The translations under genes and the position numbers were made by a program. A DNA stretch of 55,949 bases from Kribbella antibiotica. Its GTDB lineage: Bacteria > Actinomycetota > Actinomycetes > Propionibacteriales > Kribbellaceae. Numbering within the stretch: position 1 is the first letter of the stretch; each line of letters opens with the position of its first letter. The DNA lies in NCBI RefSeq assembly GCF_004349055.1, contig NZ_SMKX01000043.1, positions 1 to 55,949 of the forward strand, given 5' to 3'. The notes below the pieces were generated by a model, which saw nothing but the letters and a program-made list of their open reading frames with translations, made no database searches and was not told the origin of the DNA. Below are positions 7,301-17,855 of this stretch, piece by piece.

Positions 7301-10300
7301 ATGTCTGCTTTTGGTGTGCGTACAGCTGTAGTAGTGAGTCTCTTGGCCGGGCTGCTGGTTGCCCAGCCGGCCGACGCGGCGCCACCGGTGATCCGGTCTG
7401 CTGCACCACAGACCGAGGCGCAAGCCATTCAGCAAGCTGCGGCAACCGGCGAGCGGGTCGAGATTCCGGGGAAGACTACCGAGACCTCCCGAGTGCTCGC
7501 CGAACCCAACGGGTCTCTGACTGCCGAGCTCAACGCTGCTCCGGTGCGGTCGCGGCAAGGCGGCAAATGGGTCTCGATCGATACGACTCTCGAGTTCACA
7601 CCTGACGGCTCTGTGCGCCCGAAGGCCGCGGCGGACCTCACCTTGTCCGGAGGCGGTCCTGGAGCCCTTGCCCGGCTGGGGATCGACGAGGATGCGCTCG
7701 CCATGAGTTCGCCGTGGTCGCTTCCCAAGCCCGTTCTGGCCGGCAGCACAGCGACGTACGGCGAGGTTCTGCCGGGCGTCGATCTGGTCGTCGAAGCGAC
7801 CAAGGAGGCGTTCACCTACAACGTCGTCGTGAAAAACCGGGCGGCCGCTCAGAACGCAGCTCTGGACACGGTCCGTTTCCCGATTACCAAGGACGGGTTG
7901 GAGGTCCGAAAGGACGCCGAAGGGCGCGCAGAGTACGTCGACAGCACCGGGCGGCTGGCCGTGGTTGTTGGCGAGGCGCTGATGTGGGATTCGGCGGGAG
8001 GGCCGGCTGGCAAGTCAGCACGATCGTCTGCGTCCGCTGTGGAAGGTGGCCCGGTCGGGGGCGCCCATGTGGCCGAGATGGACTTCCACGGTACTGGCGA
8101 CGAGCTCACCTTCGTCCCGGACGCCGCAATGCTCGACTCGGCCCAGACGGTTTTCCCAGTCGTGCTCGATCCGGTTTTCAAGCGCCAGACCCGCAATGCC
8201 TGGGCAGCGGCTTGGCAGCTGTACCCAACCACGTCCTTCTTCAAGACTTCCCACGATCTGGGCGTTGGCTACGAGGGCTTCGAGCAGCACAAGATCGTCC
8301 GATCCTGGTGGCAGTTCGATGTTTCGCCTTTCCTGGGCAAGAAGATCCTAGGGGCGGACTTCCGCGTGTACGAGGTGCATTCGGCCAGCTGCTCGAAGCG
8401 GTCGGTCACCGTGACGCGCACCGGTCCGATCAGTGCATCGACCACGTGGAACAAGCAACCGGCTGCGGTGGCCGACGTCGCGACGAAGAGCTTTGCCCAC
8501 GGCTACACGCAGTCCTGCCCGAATGCCGCAGAGGAATTCAGCGTGACGTCTTCGCTGACGACAACCCTGGCAGGCGGTGGGCGAACCGCGACCTTCCGGC
8601 TTCGCGCGACCGACGAGACGGACGAGATCGCGTGGAAGCAGTTCGAGCCGACCTTTGGCCAACTGGACGTCAGCTACATCTCGCCGCCGCTGGCGCCGGA
8701 CATGGTCGGTGTGGCTGACCCGGCGGTCGGCTGCAAGCCCTCGACCGCTGTGGCCTATATCGGTGACCTGACACCGAAGTTCCAGGCGCGGGTTCGAGTG
8801 GCTGCGACTGAGACCAGTGCGCGGGTCTATGCGACCTGGGAGGTCTACAACAGTGCCGGCACCCTGGTGGTGAATCGAAGCAGCGGTCAGGACGTCCCGA
8901 ACACGTTGATGACCAACACTGTTGCCAACTCACTGGCCGACCAGACGACGTTTCATATGCGTGCCAAGACGGTGTACCCGTACACAGGAGGCTCGCTCTC
9001 GTCGCCCTGGAGCGGGTGGTGTTACTTCCGGACCGACTCGACCGTTCCACCGGCGCCGACAGTGACTGCAAAGTACGGGACCACCGAGTTGAAGGACTGC
9101 GGCACCGAGGCGACCTGCCCCGATGTCACGCCGTACGGCGGGTCCGTGAGTTTCACCTTCAAGGGAAACGCCGCGGACGTCGTCAAGCACGTCTATCACT
9201 TCCAGAATGCCCGACTGCCCGGCGAATCGGCAGGTCTCACCTCGACCAAGGCATTGGTGCCGCCGGAAGAGGGATGGAACACCATCACAGTGCAGAGTCA
9301 GGACGCGGCCGGACACCTGAGCGGAAAGACCGAGCTCACCGTGAATATCAAGGCCCAGTCAGGCCCGATCGGCTCCTGGTCCTTCAACGAAGGGACCGGT
9401 GTGACGGTCGCGGACTCCGCTGTCGCCCCGGCGGTACCGCACACGTTGGGCTTGCATGGTGGCGCGACCTTCGATGATGTCGGTCGGTCCGGGGCCTCGT
9501 TACAGACCGATGGCGTGAACGGATATGCCAGTCACGCCGAGACGATCGTGGACACGTCCAAGAGCTTCACGATCTCCGCCTGGGCTCGGGTCCGGAACAC
9601 CACGACCCAAGGGGTGGTCGCGGCAGCGATGGGCGAGCATGGAAGTGCGTTCGAGCTGTACTACGCCGGCAACAAGTGGATCTTCCAGCGCATGGTCACC
9701 GATGCTGTGAACCCGGCCATTGTGAAGGCCACCTCCGACGATGTCGCGCTGTGGGGAGCTTGGACCCATCTCACCGGCGTGTACGACGCCAATGGGAAGA
9801 AGCTTCAGCTCTACGTCAACGGCAAGCTGCAGAACGCCGGCAATGTCGCTTTCACGCCGGTTGCATGGAAGGCGACCAAGGCATTCGCCATCGGCATCGG
9901 CCGCTACAACGACGCACTGGTAGCGCCCTTCTTCGGAACGATTGACCAGGTCCAGCTCTGGCAGCGGGCGTTGCGGCCGGTCGACGTCGAGAAGGTGGCG
10001 AACTTCACCGACCCTGCCGATCCGCTCGGTGCGCAGGTATCCGGACTGGTCGGACACTTCCCGCTCAACAGCGCATACAACTCCGCCGATCAGGTATGGC
10101 GAACCGGCGAGCTTGCCTACACGGCCAATCTCGAGATCCGTGGCGTCGCCGACCCGGCCGCGGCCTTCGTCGACGACGACGAACGCGGACGGGTGCTGGA
10201 GCTCGGCGCGAATCCGGGCGAACAGCTGAACCTGGCCAGACCGATGGTGGACGCGGATGGAAGCTTCACCGTGGCGGTGTGGGTCAAGCTGGCGGATCCG

Positions 10301-10780
10301 ACGAGGCGGTCGGTGATAGTTCGGCAAGGCCCCGCGAGCGGTGACCGGGACACCTGGAGGCTCGAGTTCGAGCCGACCAGCAGCGTGACCGGACGATGGG
10401 TCTTCGCCCGCGGTCTGAGTGCACCCGATCCGGCTGATCCGACCAAGAAGGAACAGACGGTCAGTTCCGAGTCCGACCTTGACTCCCCGCGCGACGACTG
10501 GCACCTACTGATTGCGACGTACGACGCAGCTGCCAAGCCCGACGGCGAAGACGCTGCGCTGGGCAGGATCGCGTTGTCGGTCGACCGGTACCGCGCTGCC
10601 GATGGAGCTGCTGACTTCCACTCGGCGCTGCGGACCGGCGCCACGCAACTGGCGGCGGGACGGAGCGGCGACCAGTTCGGCGGCAGGATCGACGAGCTGC
10701 GGATGTACGCCGGCGTGCTGACCGATGAGCGTGCTTGTGAAGAGTTCCCTGAGGTCGGCGACTGTGGCGCGGAGGGCTGA
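7301..10780 (+). CDS. Secreted LamG-domain protein, partner of the RHS toxin
   Basis: The product is about 1159 residues from ATG 7301, chosen because GGGGTGGGG precedes it and it gives a standard signal peptide ending PADA. A GTG at 7256 would add 15 residues. Order: signal peptide; an N-terminal beta-rich region typical of actinobacterial RHS-associated proteins (to about 290); a DNRLRE-like beta domain (about 300-455, with WWQFDVS and WNKQP motifs); Ig/Fn-like region (about 460-685); LamG/concanavalin domain 1 (about 690-895, GSWSFNEGTG); and LamG domain 2 (about 915-1150). It probably binds carbohydrate or cell wall outside the cell. The RHS gene starts one base after its stop, so the two are one operon, and a role in display or delivery of the RHS protein is inferred. 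Confidence 0.82.
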   Translation: MSAFGVRTAVVVSLLAGLLVAQPADAAPPVIRSAAPQTEAQAIQQAAATGERVEIPGKTTETSRVLAEPNGSLTAELNAAPVRSRQGGKWVSIDTTLEFTPDGSVRPKAAADLTLSGGGPGALARLGIDEDALAMSSPWSLPKPVLAGSTATYGEVLPGVDLVVEATKEAFTYNVVVKNRAAAQNAALDTVRFPITKDGLEVRKDAEGRAEYVDSTGRLAVVVGEALMWDSAGGPAGKSARSSASAVEGGPVGGAHVAEMDFHGTGDELTFVPDAAMLDSAQTVFPVVLDPVFKRQTRNAWAAAWQLYPTTSFFKTSHDLGVGYEGFEQHKIVRSWWQFDVSPFLGKKILGADFRVYEVHSASCSKRSVTVTRTGPISASTTWNKQPAAVADVATKSFAHGYTQSCPNAAEEFSVTSSLTTTLAGGGRTATFRLRATDETDEIAWKQFEPTFGQLDVSYISPPLAPDMVGVADPAVGCKPSTAVAYIGDLTPKFQARVRVAATETSARVYATWEVYNSAGTLVVNRSSGQDVPNTLMTNTVANSLADQTTFHMRAKTVYPYTGGSLSSPWSGWCYFRTDSTVPPAPTVTAKYGTTELKDCGTEATCPDVTPYGGSVSFTFKGNAADVVKHVYHFQNARLPGESAGLTSTKALVPPEEGWNTITVQSQDAAGHLSGKTELTVNIKAQSGPIGSWSFNEGTGVTVADSAVAPAVPHTLGLHGGATFDDVGRSGASLQTDGVNGYASHAETIVDTSKSFTISAWARVRNTTTQGVVAAAMGEHGSAFELYYAGNKWIFQRMVTDAVNPAIVKATSDDVALWGAWTHLTGVYDANGKKLQLYVNGKLQNAGNVAFTPVAWKATKAFAIGIGRYNDALVAPFFGTIDQVQLWQRALRPVDVEKVANFTDPADPLGAQVSGLVGHFPLNSAYNSADQVWRTGELAYTANLEIRGVADPAAAFVDDDERGRVLELGANPGEQLNLARPMVDADGSFTVAVWVKLADPTRRSVIVRQGPASGDRDTWRLEFEPTSSVTGRWVFARGLSAPDPADPTKKEQTVSSESDLDSPRDDWHLLIATYDAAAKPDGEDAALGRIALSVDRYRAADGAADFHSALRTGATQLAAGRSGDQFGGRIDELRMYAGVLTDERACEEFPEVGDCGAEG

Positions 10781-10781
10781 C

Positions 10782-13700
10782 ATGAAGAAGATCGGTGTCG
10801 CACTTGTTCTGACGACCGCCATGCTGGCCGGTCTGGTTCCGGCCGGGCAGCTGGCCACCGCTCAGGCGAAGGGTATGCCTCCGCTGCCGAAGTACGAGTC
10901 GTCGAAGACCTCGACATTCACACCGGCACGCGTGCCGGAGTCGGCGTACCTGAAGAAGGCGCTGGCCTCGACGGCAGCGCAGCTGTCCCGGCCCGTGAAG
11001 TGGCCGACGGCAACGGACAGCACTCGGGTGCCGGGTGCTGCCGCTCGGGCGACGGCTGCCGAACCGATTGCGGTGTCCCTGCCGGCGGGTTCACGCACAG
11101 CGAAGGCGGCATCCGTTTCTGTGCGGGTCAAAGTGCTGGACCGTCGAGCTACCGAGGCGGCGGATGTCTCCGGCGTACTGCTTGGACTCACTGCGCCGGG
11201 CGGGGCGGCGTCGAAGGTGCGGTTGAGCGTCAGCTACGCCGACTTCGCCAACGCCTTCGGCGGCGACTGGGCGTCGCGCCTGGTGCTGCGCGAACTGCCG
11301 GCTTGTGCGTTGACGACCCCTGCCAAGGTCGGCTGTCTGCAGCCCACCGATGTTGCCTCGGTCAACGACGCCGAGACGAAGTCGATCTCCGCCGACGTAC
11401 CGGTGGACGGAACCCAACGAGCCTTCGCGGTCACGGCTGCCGATGCCGCGGTCACCGGCGACTACAAGGCAACCAGCCTGTCGCCCTCGGCGACCTGGGC
11501 AGCCGGCGGGTCCAGCGGCAACTTCAGCTGGAGTTACCCGCTGCGAGTTCCGCCGCTGGCGGGCGCTCCGGCGCCTCAGCTCGCCCTTAACTACTCGTCG
11601 CAGGCGGTCGACGGCCGGACGGCAGGCTCCAACAACCAGCCGTCCTGGGTCGGCGAGGGCTGGGAGCTCTCGTCATCGTACGTCGAACGCAAATATGTGA
11701 GCTGCAGCGAGGCTGGGCACGCTGACAAGTTCGATCTGTGCTGGAAGTTCGACAACGCGACGCTGGTGCTGAACGGCCAGGCCAACGAACTGGTCGGCTC
11801 CGGTGGTAGCTGGCACCTGAAGAACGACGACGGTTCGAAGGTCGAGAAGGTCACCACCGGCCCGGCCAACGGCGACAACAACAACGAATCGTGGAAGCTC
11901 ACCACTCCCGACGGCACGCAGTACTTCGGGCAGCAGTCGATTCCTGGGATCACGACGAAGGTCACCAACTCGGTCTGGACAGTTCCCGTCTCCGGCGACG
12001 ACTCCGGAGGCGCGTGCTACAACAAGCCGTTCGCCTCGTCGTTCTGCCAGCAGGCCTGGCGGTGGAATCTCGACTACGTCGTCGACCTGCACGGCAACGC
12101 GATGTCGATGTGGTACCAGAAGGAGACGAACTACTACGCGCAGAACGGTGCAACCGCTGCCAGTAAGGTCTACGACCGCGGCGGCTACCTCGAGCGCATC
12201 GACTACGGACAGCGGTCCACCGCGATGAGCGCCACCGCGCCGATGCAGGTGGTCTTCACTCCCGCAGAGCGGTGCCTCGCGAACTGCTCGTCGCTCACCA
12301 GCACCACCAAGGGCAACTGGCCGGACGTCCCGTTCGACCAGATCTGTGCATCCGGTGCGACATGCAGTAAGACCGCGCCGACGTTCTTCAGCCGGAAGCG
12401 TCTCTATGAAGTCACCACTCAGGTCTGGAAGGGGTCGGCGTATCAACAGGTCGATCGCTGGCGGACGAACCTGAGCTTCCCCTCGCCGAACGGCGACCCG
12501 GCGGACAAGTCGATGTGGCTGGGTGGCATCAGCCACACCGGACTGGTGACCCGGACCGGAGCACCGGAGTTCACGTCGACCGTCACCTTCGATCCGACAG
12601 TGCTGCCGAACCGGGTGGACTCCTCGAACGACGGAATCGCCGCGATGGTCAAGCACCGCGTTGGCACCATCCACACCGAGACCGGCGGCCAGATCACCGT
12701 CAACTTCGCGCCGACCGAGTGCGACTCCGCGGCCAACAAGATGCCGGCCACCAAGGACCGCAACGGGATGCGCTGCTACCCGGTCAAGTGGAGCCCCCCG
12801 ATGGAGGCCGAGCGCGACGACTGGTTCCACCGGCACGTCGTCGCTCAGGTGCGGGTGACCGACGGCACCGGCGGCGGAGACACAGTCGTCACCAGCTACT
12901 CCTACAACGGTGGCGCAGGCTGGCACTACCAGGACAGCCCGCTGATCCCAAAGGGCCAACGCACCTGGGCCGACTGGCGAGGCTACGAAAGCGTCCAGGA
13001 GACATTGGGGGACCCGACCCAGCCAGGTCCGGTCTCCAGGAGCATCACGACGTACTTCCGTGGGATGCACGGTGACAAGTTGGCTGCGGGCGGAACAAAG
13101 ACCGAGACGGTCTCGGACAGCGCCGGTGGAACTCGACCGGACCTTGAGGCACTGGCCGGACAGACCCGCGAGGAGGTCACCTACAACGGTACGACGGCTG
13201 AGCGAGTGGCGCGCACCATCACCGATCACTGGGTGCGGGAAACCGCGACTCGGGCTCTGCCTGAGGGCGCCGACATGCAGGCCAATTTCGTCAAACCGTC
13301 GGCGGTGCGAACCTTGATCGCACGCGACGCCGGCCGATCTGATCTCGATCAGCAGGTGGTGACGACCTACGACACTCAGACGGGGCTGCCAACTCAGGTG
13401 GACGACGCGGGAGCGCCTTCCTCCGGGGACGAGACCTGCACCATCACCTCGTACGCGAAGAACACCACCGACTGGTTGCTGAACTATCCGTCCCGGGTGG
13501 TGTCCTCGACAGGTGCTTGCGAGGCGGCCTCAGTGAACCCGCCGAAGAACCGGGTGCTGAGTGACAACCGGACCTTCTACGACCAGAAGGCTTTCGGCGT
13601 CGCACCGACCAAGGGTGAGGTTTCGGTTCAGCAGCGGCTGAGCTCGTACGACGCAACTGGCGCCGCGCAGTATCAGACGGTTCAGTCGAAGACCTACGAC

Positions 13701-16700
13701 GACCTTGGCCGGGTCAAGACCAGTGCAGACGCACTCGGACGAACGACCACCACGACGTACACGCCGGAGCTCGCCTGGCCACAGACCGGATCGGTCGCGA
13801 CCACTCCGGCTGTCACTGTGGCCGATGGGTCGAGCAAGGGTTTCGTGACGACTACGGCCTACCAGCCGGAGTGGGCCTTGCCGGCGCAGATCAAGGATCC
13901 GAACAGCAAGGTGACCGACTACCTGTACGACGCACTCGGACGACTGGTCGAGGTCTACCTTCCCAGCCAGCCGAAGTCGACCGGGAAGCCGACGACGCGC
14001 TACACCTACAGCCTGTCGAGTACGGCCGCGTCCTGGGTGCGGACCGAGACGCTGAACACCGGCGCCGACGGCTACGTGACGACCTACGCGATCTACGATG
14101 CGCTGCTGCGGCCGCGCCAGCAGCAGTCACCAGCCGTCGGCGGCGGCCGGATCATCGCCGAGAAGAAGTACGACTCGCGTGGACTGGTGGTCACCGAGAA
14201 CAACGACGTCTGGGATACCGATCACGTAGCTTCCGGTGCGCTGGCTGTCGTCCTGGACACGACGGCTCCCTCGGAGACCGTGACGACGTACGACGGCGTC
14301 GGCCGACCCACGACCTCCACCTTCCTGGTGAGCAACGGGCCGCGCTGGACGACCCGCAAGCAGTACAGCGGGGACAGCATCACCACGTTGCCGCCGGCGG
14401 GCGGGACGGCTACGACCGACATCAGCGATATCCGTGGCCGAGTCGTCGAACGCCGCGAGTACAACGGCAACCTCGTGAGCTCGGACTTCGACACCACTCG
14501 CTACACGTTCGATCTGGCCGGTCGTCCGACGAAGATGACCAGCGACACCTCGGTCTGGACCTACGGCTACGACTTGCAGGGCCGCAAGGTTCAGTCCGTC
14601 GATCCGGATTCGGGAACGACCACCACCGGGTACGACTCGGTCGACAACCCGACGTCGGTCACCAACGGCAACGGCCAGACCTTGCTGAAGACCTATGACG
14701 CGATGGACCGGGTGGTGGCGATCCATGATGGCACCAAGAGCGATGCCACGGTGCGGTCAGAGTTCAGCTACGACGTCCCCGGCAACCTGGGCCAGGCCTT
14801 CGGTTCGACGGCGTACCCCAAGGGCAAAGCGGGTCCGGCCTACAAGACGAACATCGTCTCGCGGAACATCCTGTACAAGCCTACGACACTCAATGTCGTG
14901 GTCCCTGCGGATGGAGACCCGGAGCTCGCAGGCACGTACAAGACGACGATCGGCTACAAGCCGGACCAGCAGACGGTCAGCTACAGCACTCAGCCCGGTG
15001 CCGGGCCGGTCGGTCTGGAGACGGTCGACTTCGGCTACAACGAGCTCGGGATGCCGACCTCGTTGACCGGTGGCACCGGCGGCGCGCAGTACGTGAACGA
15101 TGTCGCGTACAGCCCGTTGGGCGATCCGGTTCAGTACAAGCTCGGCGCCCGGAACGATATGCAGATTGCCAACCGGTACGAGAACGGCACGCGGCGACTG
15201 CTGAAGACCTTCTCGGGCAACACGACGATCTATTCGAGTCATGAGTACACCTACGACGATGCGGGCAACGTGTTGTCGGACAAGAATCTGATCGGCGCCG
15301 ACGCGCAGTGCTTCGACTACGACGGTCATCGCCGGCTGACCGAGGCCTGGACGCCGGCGAGCAGCGACTGCTCCACGGCTCCGAATACGGGCTCGCTCGG
15401 CGGAGCAGCGCCGTACTGGCAGTCCTGGACCTACACGGGCTACGGCCTGCGCAAGACTCAGACCGACCACGGGCCGACCGGCAACACGGTGTCGACGTAC
15501 ACATACGACCCAGTGCGGCCGCACACGGTCAGCAAGGTCTCGACGACTGGCCAGGCTGACAAGAACTACACGTACGACGCGTCGGGTAACACGAAGACGC
15601 GACCGGGCGGCAGTGCCCAGCAGTCGCTGGATTGGGACGCGACCGGCAAGCTCACACAGGTCACCGAGGGCAGCGCAACCAACGGCTATGTGTATGACGC
15701 CGAAGGCAACCTGCTGCTTCGGAAGAACCCGGGCAAGACGACGCTTTACATCGGAACCCTGGAAGTCACGCTGGACACGACGACCCGAGCCCTGACCGCA
15801 AACCGGCGTTACGCTCTCGGCGACCGGCAGGTCGCGGTTCGGACCGCGAACAACAAGGTCTCGTGGCTGGTCACCGACTACCACGGCACCGCGTCTGTGG
15901 CCGTCGACAGCGACACCCTTGCCGCGACCACCCGATACACAACTCCCTTTGGAACCCCGCGCGGAGTTGCCGCCCCGAGTTGGCCCGACAACCGCGGGTT
16001 CCTGGGCAAAACCGAGGACAAGTCCACCGGCCTGACCACTGTCGGAGCCCGCGAGTACGACCCCGTGCTGGGCCGTTTCATCTCGGTCGACCCAGTCCTG
16101 GATACCCAGGACGTCAAACAACTCCTCGCCTACACCTACGCCAACAACAACCCCACCACCCTCTCCGATCCGACGGGCCTTCGACCCATCGAGAACGACG
16201 AGGCGGTACGTCCGTCAGGCCCGAGCGAGCCCCCTGTCAGCACACGCCCTACCCCAACGGAGGACAAGCCGGACCATAACCCGAATCGCAAGGGTGGATA
16301 CATTGCTGCGGATCACGATGTTGCCGTCAGACGGACCGCCGAGCTTGTCCGGGTCTGGGCGGGGGTGCACGGCTACGAGGGCGACGTTACTGCCGATGTT
16401 GCCGGAATGAATGGTGGCCGTAACAAGATCAAAGGGGCCAACCGCAACGGCACCGGCGGCGACGGTGTTGCCGATATCATCTTTTGGGGCAAGGAAACCG
16501 TCTATATCTGGGAGATCAAGCCGTCCGGCGCCGAACACACGAAATTCGGTCGCCAGCAGGTCGAACGGTACGTTGAAAAGCTGCGAATCCAGCTCAAAGC
16601 AGCCAACGACGACCGGGAGGTCGACTTCGGCCCAGGGCTGCCCACCGACGAGAACGTTCCGGTGCCGGGCGGCAAACTCAGAATCTGGTCGAAGGCGGAT

Positions 16701-16940
16701 CAGCCAGGACTCCGCTTCTACAATCGTAAATGGGATCCGGAGCCTCCGGCGGTAAAGGTGCAGCAACAGAAGCAGGAGGAGCAGCATCAGCAGGCCCCAC
16801 AGACGGTCACGCAGTCGCAGCCACAGATGCCTTCGTTGTGGGCGCCGGGACTGAGGCCGGCCGATGTGGCGGGACTCCTTGTGGTCGGCATACTTGGAGG
16901 AATATTGACCGGTGGTGCTGCGCCGGGAATGGGATGGTGA
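10782..16940 (+). CDS. RHS/YD-repeat polymorphic toxin with C-terminal PD-(D/E)XK-like nuclease domain
   Basis: The 2052-residue product starts at ATG 10782 after GGAGGG, one base past the LamG gene stop, giving MKKIGVALVLTTAMLAGLVP as a signal peptide. The N-terminal ~850 residues are the beta-rich region found in secreted RHS proteins. YD repeats (YDALGR, YDGVGR, YDLQGR, YDAMDR) run from about 900 to 1780. The RHS core end YTYANNNP...DPTGLRP is at 1784-1802. The variable tip (1803-2052) carries GVAD1898-II, then WE1911-IK1913, then Q1925/Q1926. This D-x12-E-x-K spacing is that of PD-(D/E)XK nucleases, so DNA or RNA cleavage is inferred. A Gln-rich linker and a hydrophobic stretch (about 2029-2045) end the protein, which is unusual after a toxin tip. 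Four putative immunity genes follow directly. Confidence 0.88.
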   Translation: MKKIGVALVLTTAMLAGLVPAGQLATAQAKGMPPLPKYESSKTSTFTPARVPESAYLKKALASTAAQLSRPVKWPTATDSTRVPGAAARATAAEPIAVSLPAGSRTAKAASVSVRVKVLDRRATEAADVSGVLLGLTAPGGAASKVRLSVSYADFANAFGGDWASRLVLRELPACALTTPAKVGCLQPTDVASVNDAETKSISADVPVDGTQRAFAVTAADAAVTGDYKATSLSPSATWAAGGSSGNFSWSYPLRVPPLAGAPAPQLALNYSSQAVDGRTAGSNNQPSWVGEGWELSSSYVERKYVSCSEAGHADKFDLCWKFDNATLVLNGQANELVGSGGSWHLKNDDGSKVEKVTTGPANGDNNNESWKLTTPDGTQYFGQQSIPGITTKVTNSVWTVPVSGDDSGGACYNKPFASSFCQQAWRWNLDYVVDLHGNAMSMWYQKETNYYAQNGATAASKVYDRGGYLERIDYGQRSTAMSATAPMQVVFTPAERCLANCSSLTSTTKGNWPDVPFDQICASGATCSKTAPTFFSRKRLYEVTTQVWKGSAYQQVDRWRTNLSFPSPNGDPADKSMWLGGISHTGLVTRTGAPEFTSTVTFDPTVLPNRVDSSNDGIAAMVKHRVGTIHTETGGQITVNFAPTECDSAANKMPATKDRNGMRCYPVKWSPPMEAERDDWFHRHVVAQVRVTDGTGGGDTVVTSYSYNGGAGWHYQDSPLIPKGQRTWADWRGYESVQETLGDPTQPGPVSRSITTYFRGMHGDKLAAGGTKTETVSDSAGGTRPDLEALAGQTREEVTYNGTTAERVARTITDHWVRETATRALPEGADMQANFVKPSAVRTLIARDAGRSDLDQQVVTTYDTQTGLPTQVDDAGAPSSGDETCTITSYAKNTTDWLLNYPSRVVSSTGACEAASVNPPKNRVLSDNRTFYDQKAFGVAPTKGEVSVQQRLSSYDATGAAQYQTVQSKTYDDLGRVKTSADALGRTTTTTYTPELAWPQTGSVATTPAVTVADGSSKGFVTTTAYQPEWALPAQIKDPNSKVTDYLYDALGRLVEVYLPSQPKSTGKPTTRYTYSLSSTAASWVRTETLNTGADGYVTTYAIYDALLRPRQQQSPAVGGGRIIAEKKYDSRGLVVTENNDVWDTDHVASGALAVVLDTTAPSETVTTYDGVGRPTTSTFLVSNGPRWTTRKQYSGDSITTLPPAGGTATTDISDIRGRVVERREYNGNLVSSDFDTTRYTFDLAGRPTKMTSDTSVWTYGYDLQGRKVQSVDPDSGTTTTGYDSVDNPTSVTNGNGQTLLKTYDAMDRVVAIHDGTKSDATVRSEFSYDVPGNLGQAFGSTAYPKGKAGPAYKTNIVSRNILYKPTTLNVVVPADGDPELAGTYKTTIGYKPDQQTVSYSTQPGAGPVGLETVDFGYNELGMPTSLTGGTGGAQYVNDVAYSPLGDPVQYKLGARNDMQIANRYENGTRRLLKTFSGNTTIYSSHEYTYDDAGNVLSDKNLIGADAQCFDYDGHRRLTEAWTPASSDCSTAPNTGSLGGAAPYWQSWTYTGYGLRKTQTDHGPTGNTVSTYTYDPVRPHTVSKVSTTGQADKNYTYDASGNTKTRPGGSAQQSLDWDATGKLTQVTEGSATNGYVYDAEGNLLLRKNPGKTTLYIGTLEVTLDTTTRALTANRRYALGDRQVAVRTANNKVSWLVTDYHGTASVAVDSDTLAATTRYTTPFGTPRGVAAPSWPDNRGFLGKTEDKSTGLTTVGAREYDPVLGRFISVDPVLDTQDVKQLLAYTYANNNPTTLSDPTGLRPIENDEAVRPSGPSEPPVSTRPTPTEDKPDHNPNRKGGYIAADHDVAVRRTAELVRVWAGVHGYEGDVTADVAGMNGGRNKIKGANRNGTGGDGVADIIFWGKETVYIWEIKPSGAEHTKFGRQQVERYVEKLRIQLKAANDDREVDFGPGLPTDENVPVPGGKLRIWSKADQPGLRFYNRKWDPEPPAVKVQQQKQEEQHQQAPQTVTQSQPQMPSLWAPGLRPADVAGLLVVGILGGILTGGAAPGMGW

Positions 16941-16960
16941 CTGGAATCTTGGGAGGTCGT

Positions 16961-17824
16961 GTGCGTCAGGTTTCGTATCTGAGGGTCGAGGTGAATTGCT
17001 CGATCCCGGACGACGCGAAGTTTGCGGAGGTGGCTCGTCGGTGGATGGAGCACGGACTGGCGTTGTTCCCCAGTCTGTTCGCAGAGTTGCAGTCCGGGGA
17101 AGCACACGGGATGTTCATCGATCAACCCCGCGGCGGCAGGATGGTCTCCAGGAAATTCTCGCTGTCCGGTTGGGAGAAGCGTCTTGGCGCGCTCAAGGGA
17201 CGGCCGGAGGGGCTCACCCTTGCCATCTCCAACGGGCCGGACGAGACGACGATGCCTGATGAGTCGTCGCCTGACACGCATCAGGATGCTGAGATCACCG
17301 TGATCGACGGGCACATCGGAATGCCTGGGCAGGTGCGCCTGGTTGTCCACGCGATCCGCACACCGGAACTGATGGGCTCGGATGGCGGCGAGTGCGTGAG
17401 GTCATTCCTGGAAGACTGTGTCGGAGACGTGTCGATTGACTACGGGGATGTGCGGCTCGACGGTAACCGCGGTCATGCGACATCGCTCGACTCTGCTCTG
17501 AGGCGCGACTTCATCGCCTCGATCCAGCAAAGTAAGGAGTTCCTGCGCGGCTACGGCTGGATCACGGTATGCCCGTCCGAGTTGGTGGAGAGGGTCGGGG
17601 GAACTGCGAGCCTCGAGGCCTCGAAGGCGTTTGCGGACATTCGCGTGCAACGCAGTGGCGATGTCCTGCTGCAGGCAACGGACTCGCCAGAAGAGTTTGA
17701 CCAGGATGCACTGCGCCGAGTCTGGAGCGCGCTGGGTCCGGTGCTTCATCCGGGAGGTCCTCAGCGCCGTCCTGGCCACGAGGACGACGAAGTGATCCTG
17801 GAAGATGCAGCGAGCCTGCAGTAG
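16961..17824 (+). CDS. Putative immunity protein, paralogue 1 of 4
   Basis: The 287-residue acidic protein begins VRQVSYLRVEVNCS. GTG at 16961 was chosen because it aligns with the start of paralogue 2 (MRRISLVHVEVNC) and follows GGGAGG at 16951. An ATG at 16934 and a GTG at 16937 overlap the toxin stop and are possible alternatives. Conserved blocks shared by all four paralogues are DQPRGGR...KFS.SGWEKRL, FLRGYGWITVCP...VGG, and FDQDALRRVWSALGPVL with EVILEDA at the end. GYGWITVCP...LGG looks, from memory and unverified, like the DUF3396/type VI immunity group. Position right after a toxin tip supports immunity (inference). It is closest to paralogue 4. Confidence 0.7.
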   Translation: MRQVSYLRVEVNCSIPDDAKFAEVARRWMEHGLALFPSLFAELQSGEAHGMFIDQPRGGRMVSRKFSLSGWEKRLGALKGRPEGLTLAISNGPDETTMPDESSPDTHQDAEITVIDGHIGMPGQVRLVVHAIRTPELMGSDGGECVRSFLEDCVGDVSIDYGDVRLDGNRGHATSLDSALRRDFIASIQQSKEFLRGYGWITVCPSELVERVGGTASLEASKAFADIRVQRSGDVLLQATDSPEEFDQDALRRVWSALGPVLHPGGPQRRPGHEDDEVILEDAASLQ

Positions 17825-17855
17825 TGCAGCAGCGCACGGTCAGGAGGGCATGTCG

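Noticed and set aside
11673..13229. A 518-residue minus-strand frame inside the RHS gene
   Set aside because: It is an antisense shadow: Arg/Val/Gly-rich with no motif, and the RHS frame on the other strand is intact and recognisable.
14757..16121. A 454-residue minus-strand frame inside the RHS gene
   Set aside because: Antisense shadow for the same reasons; it has no start site or family motif.
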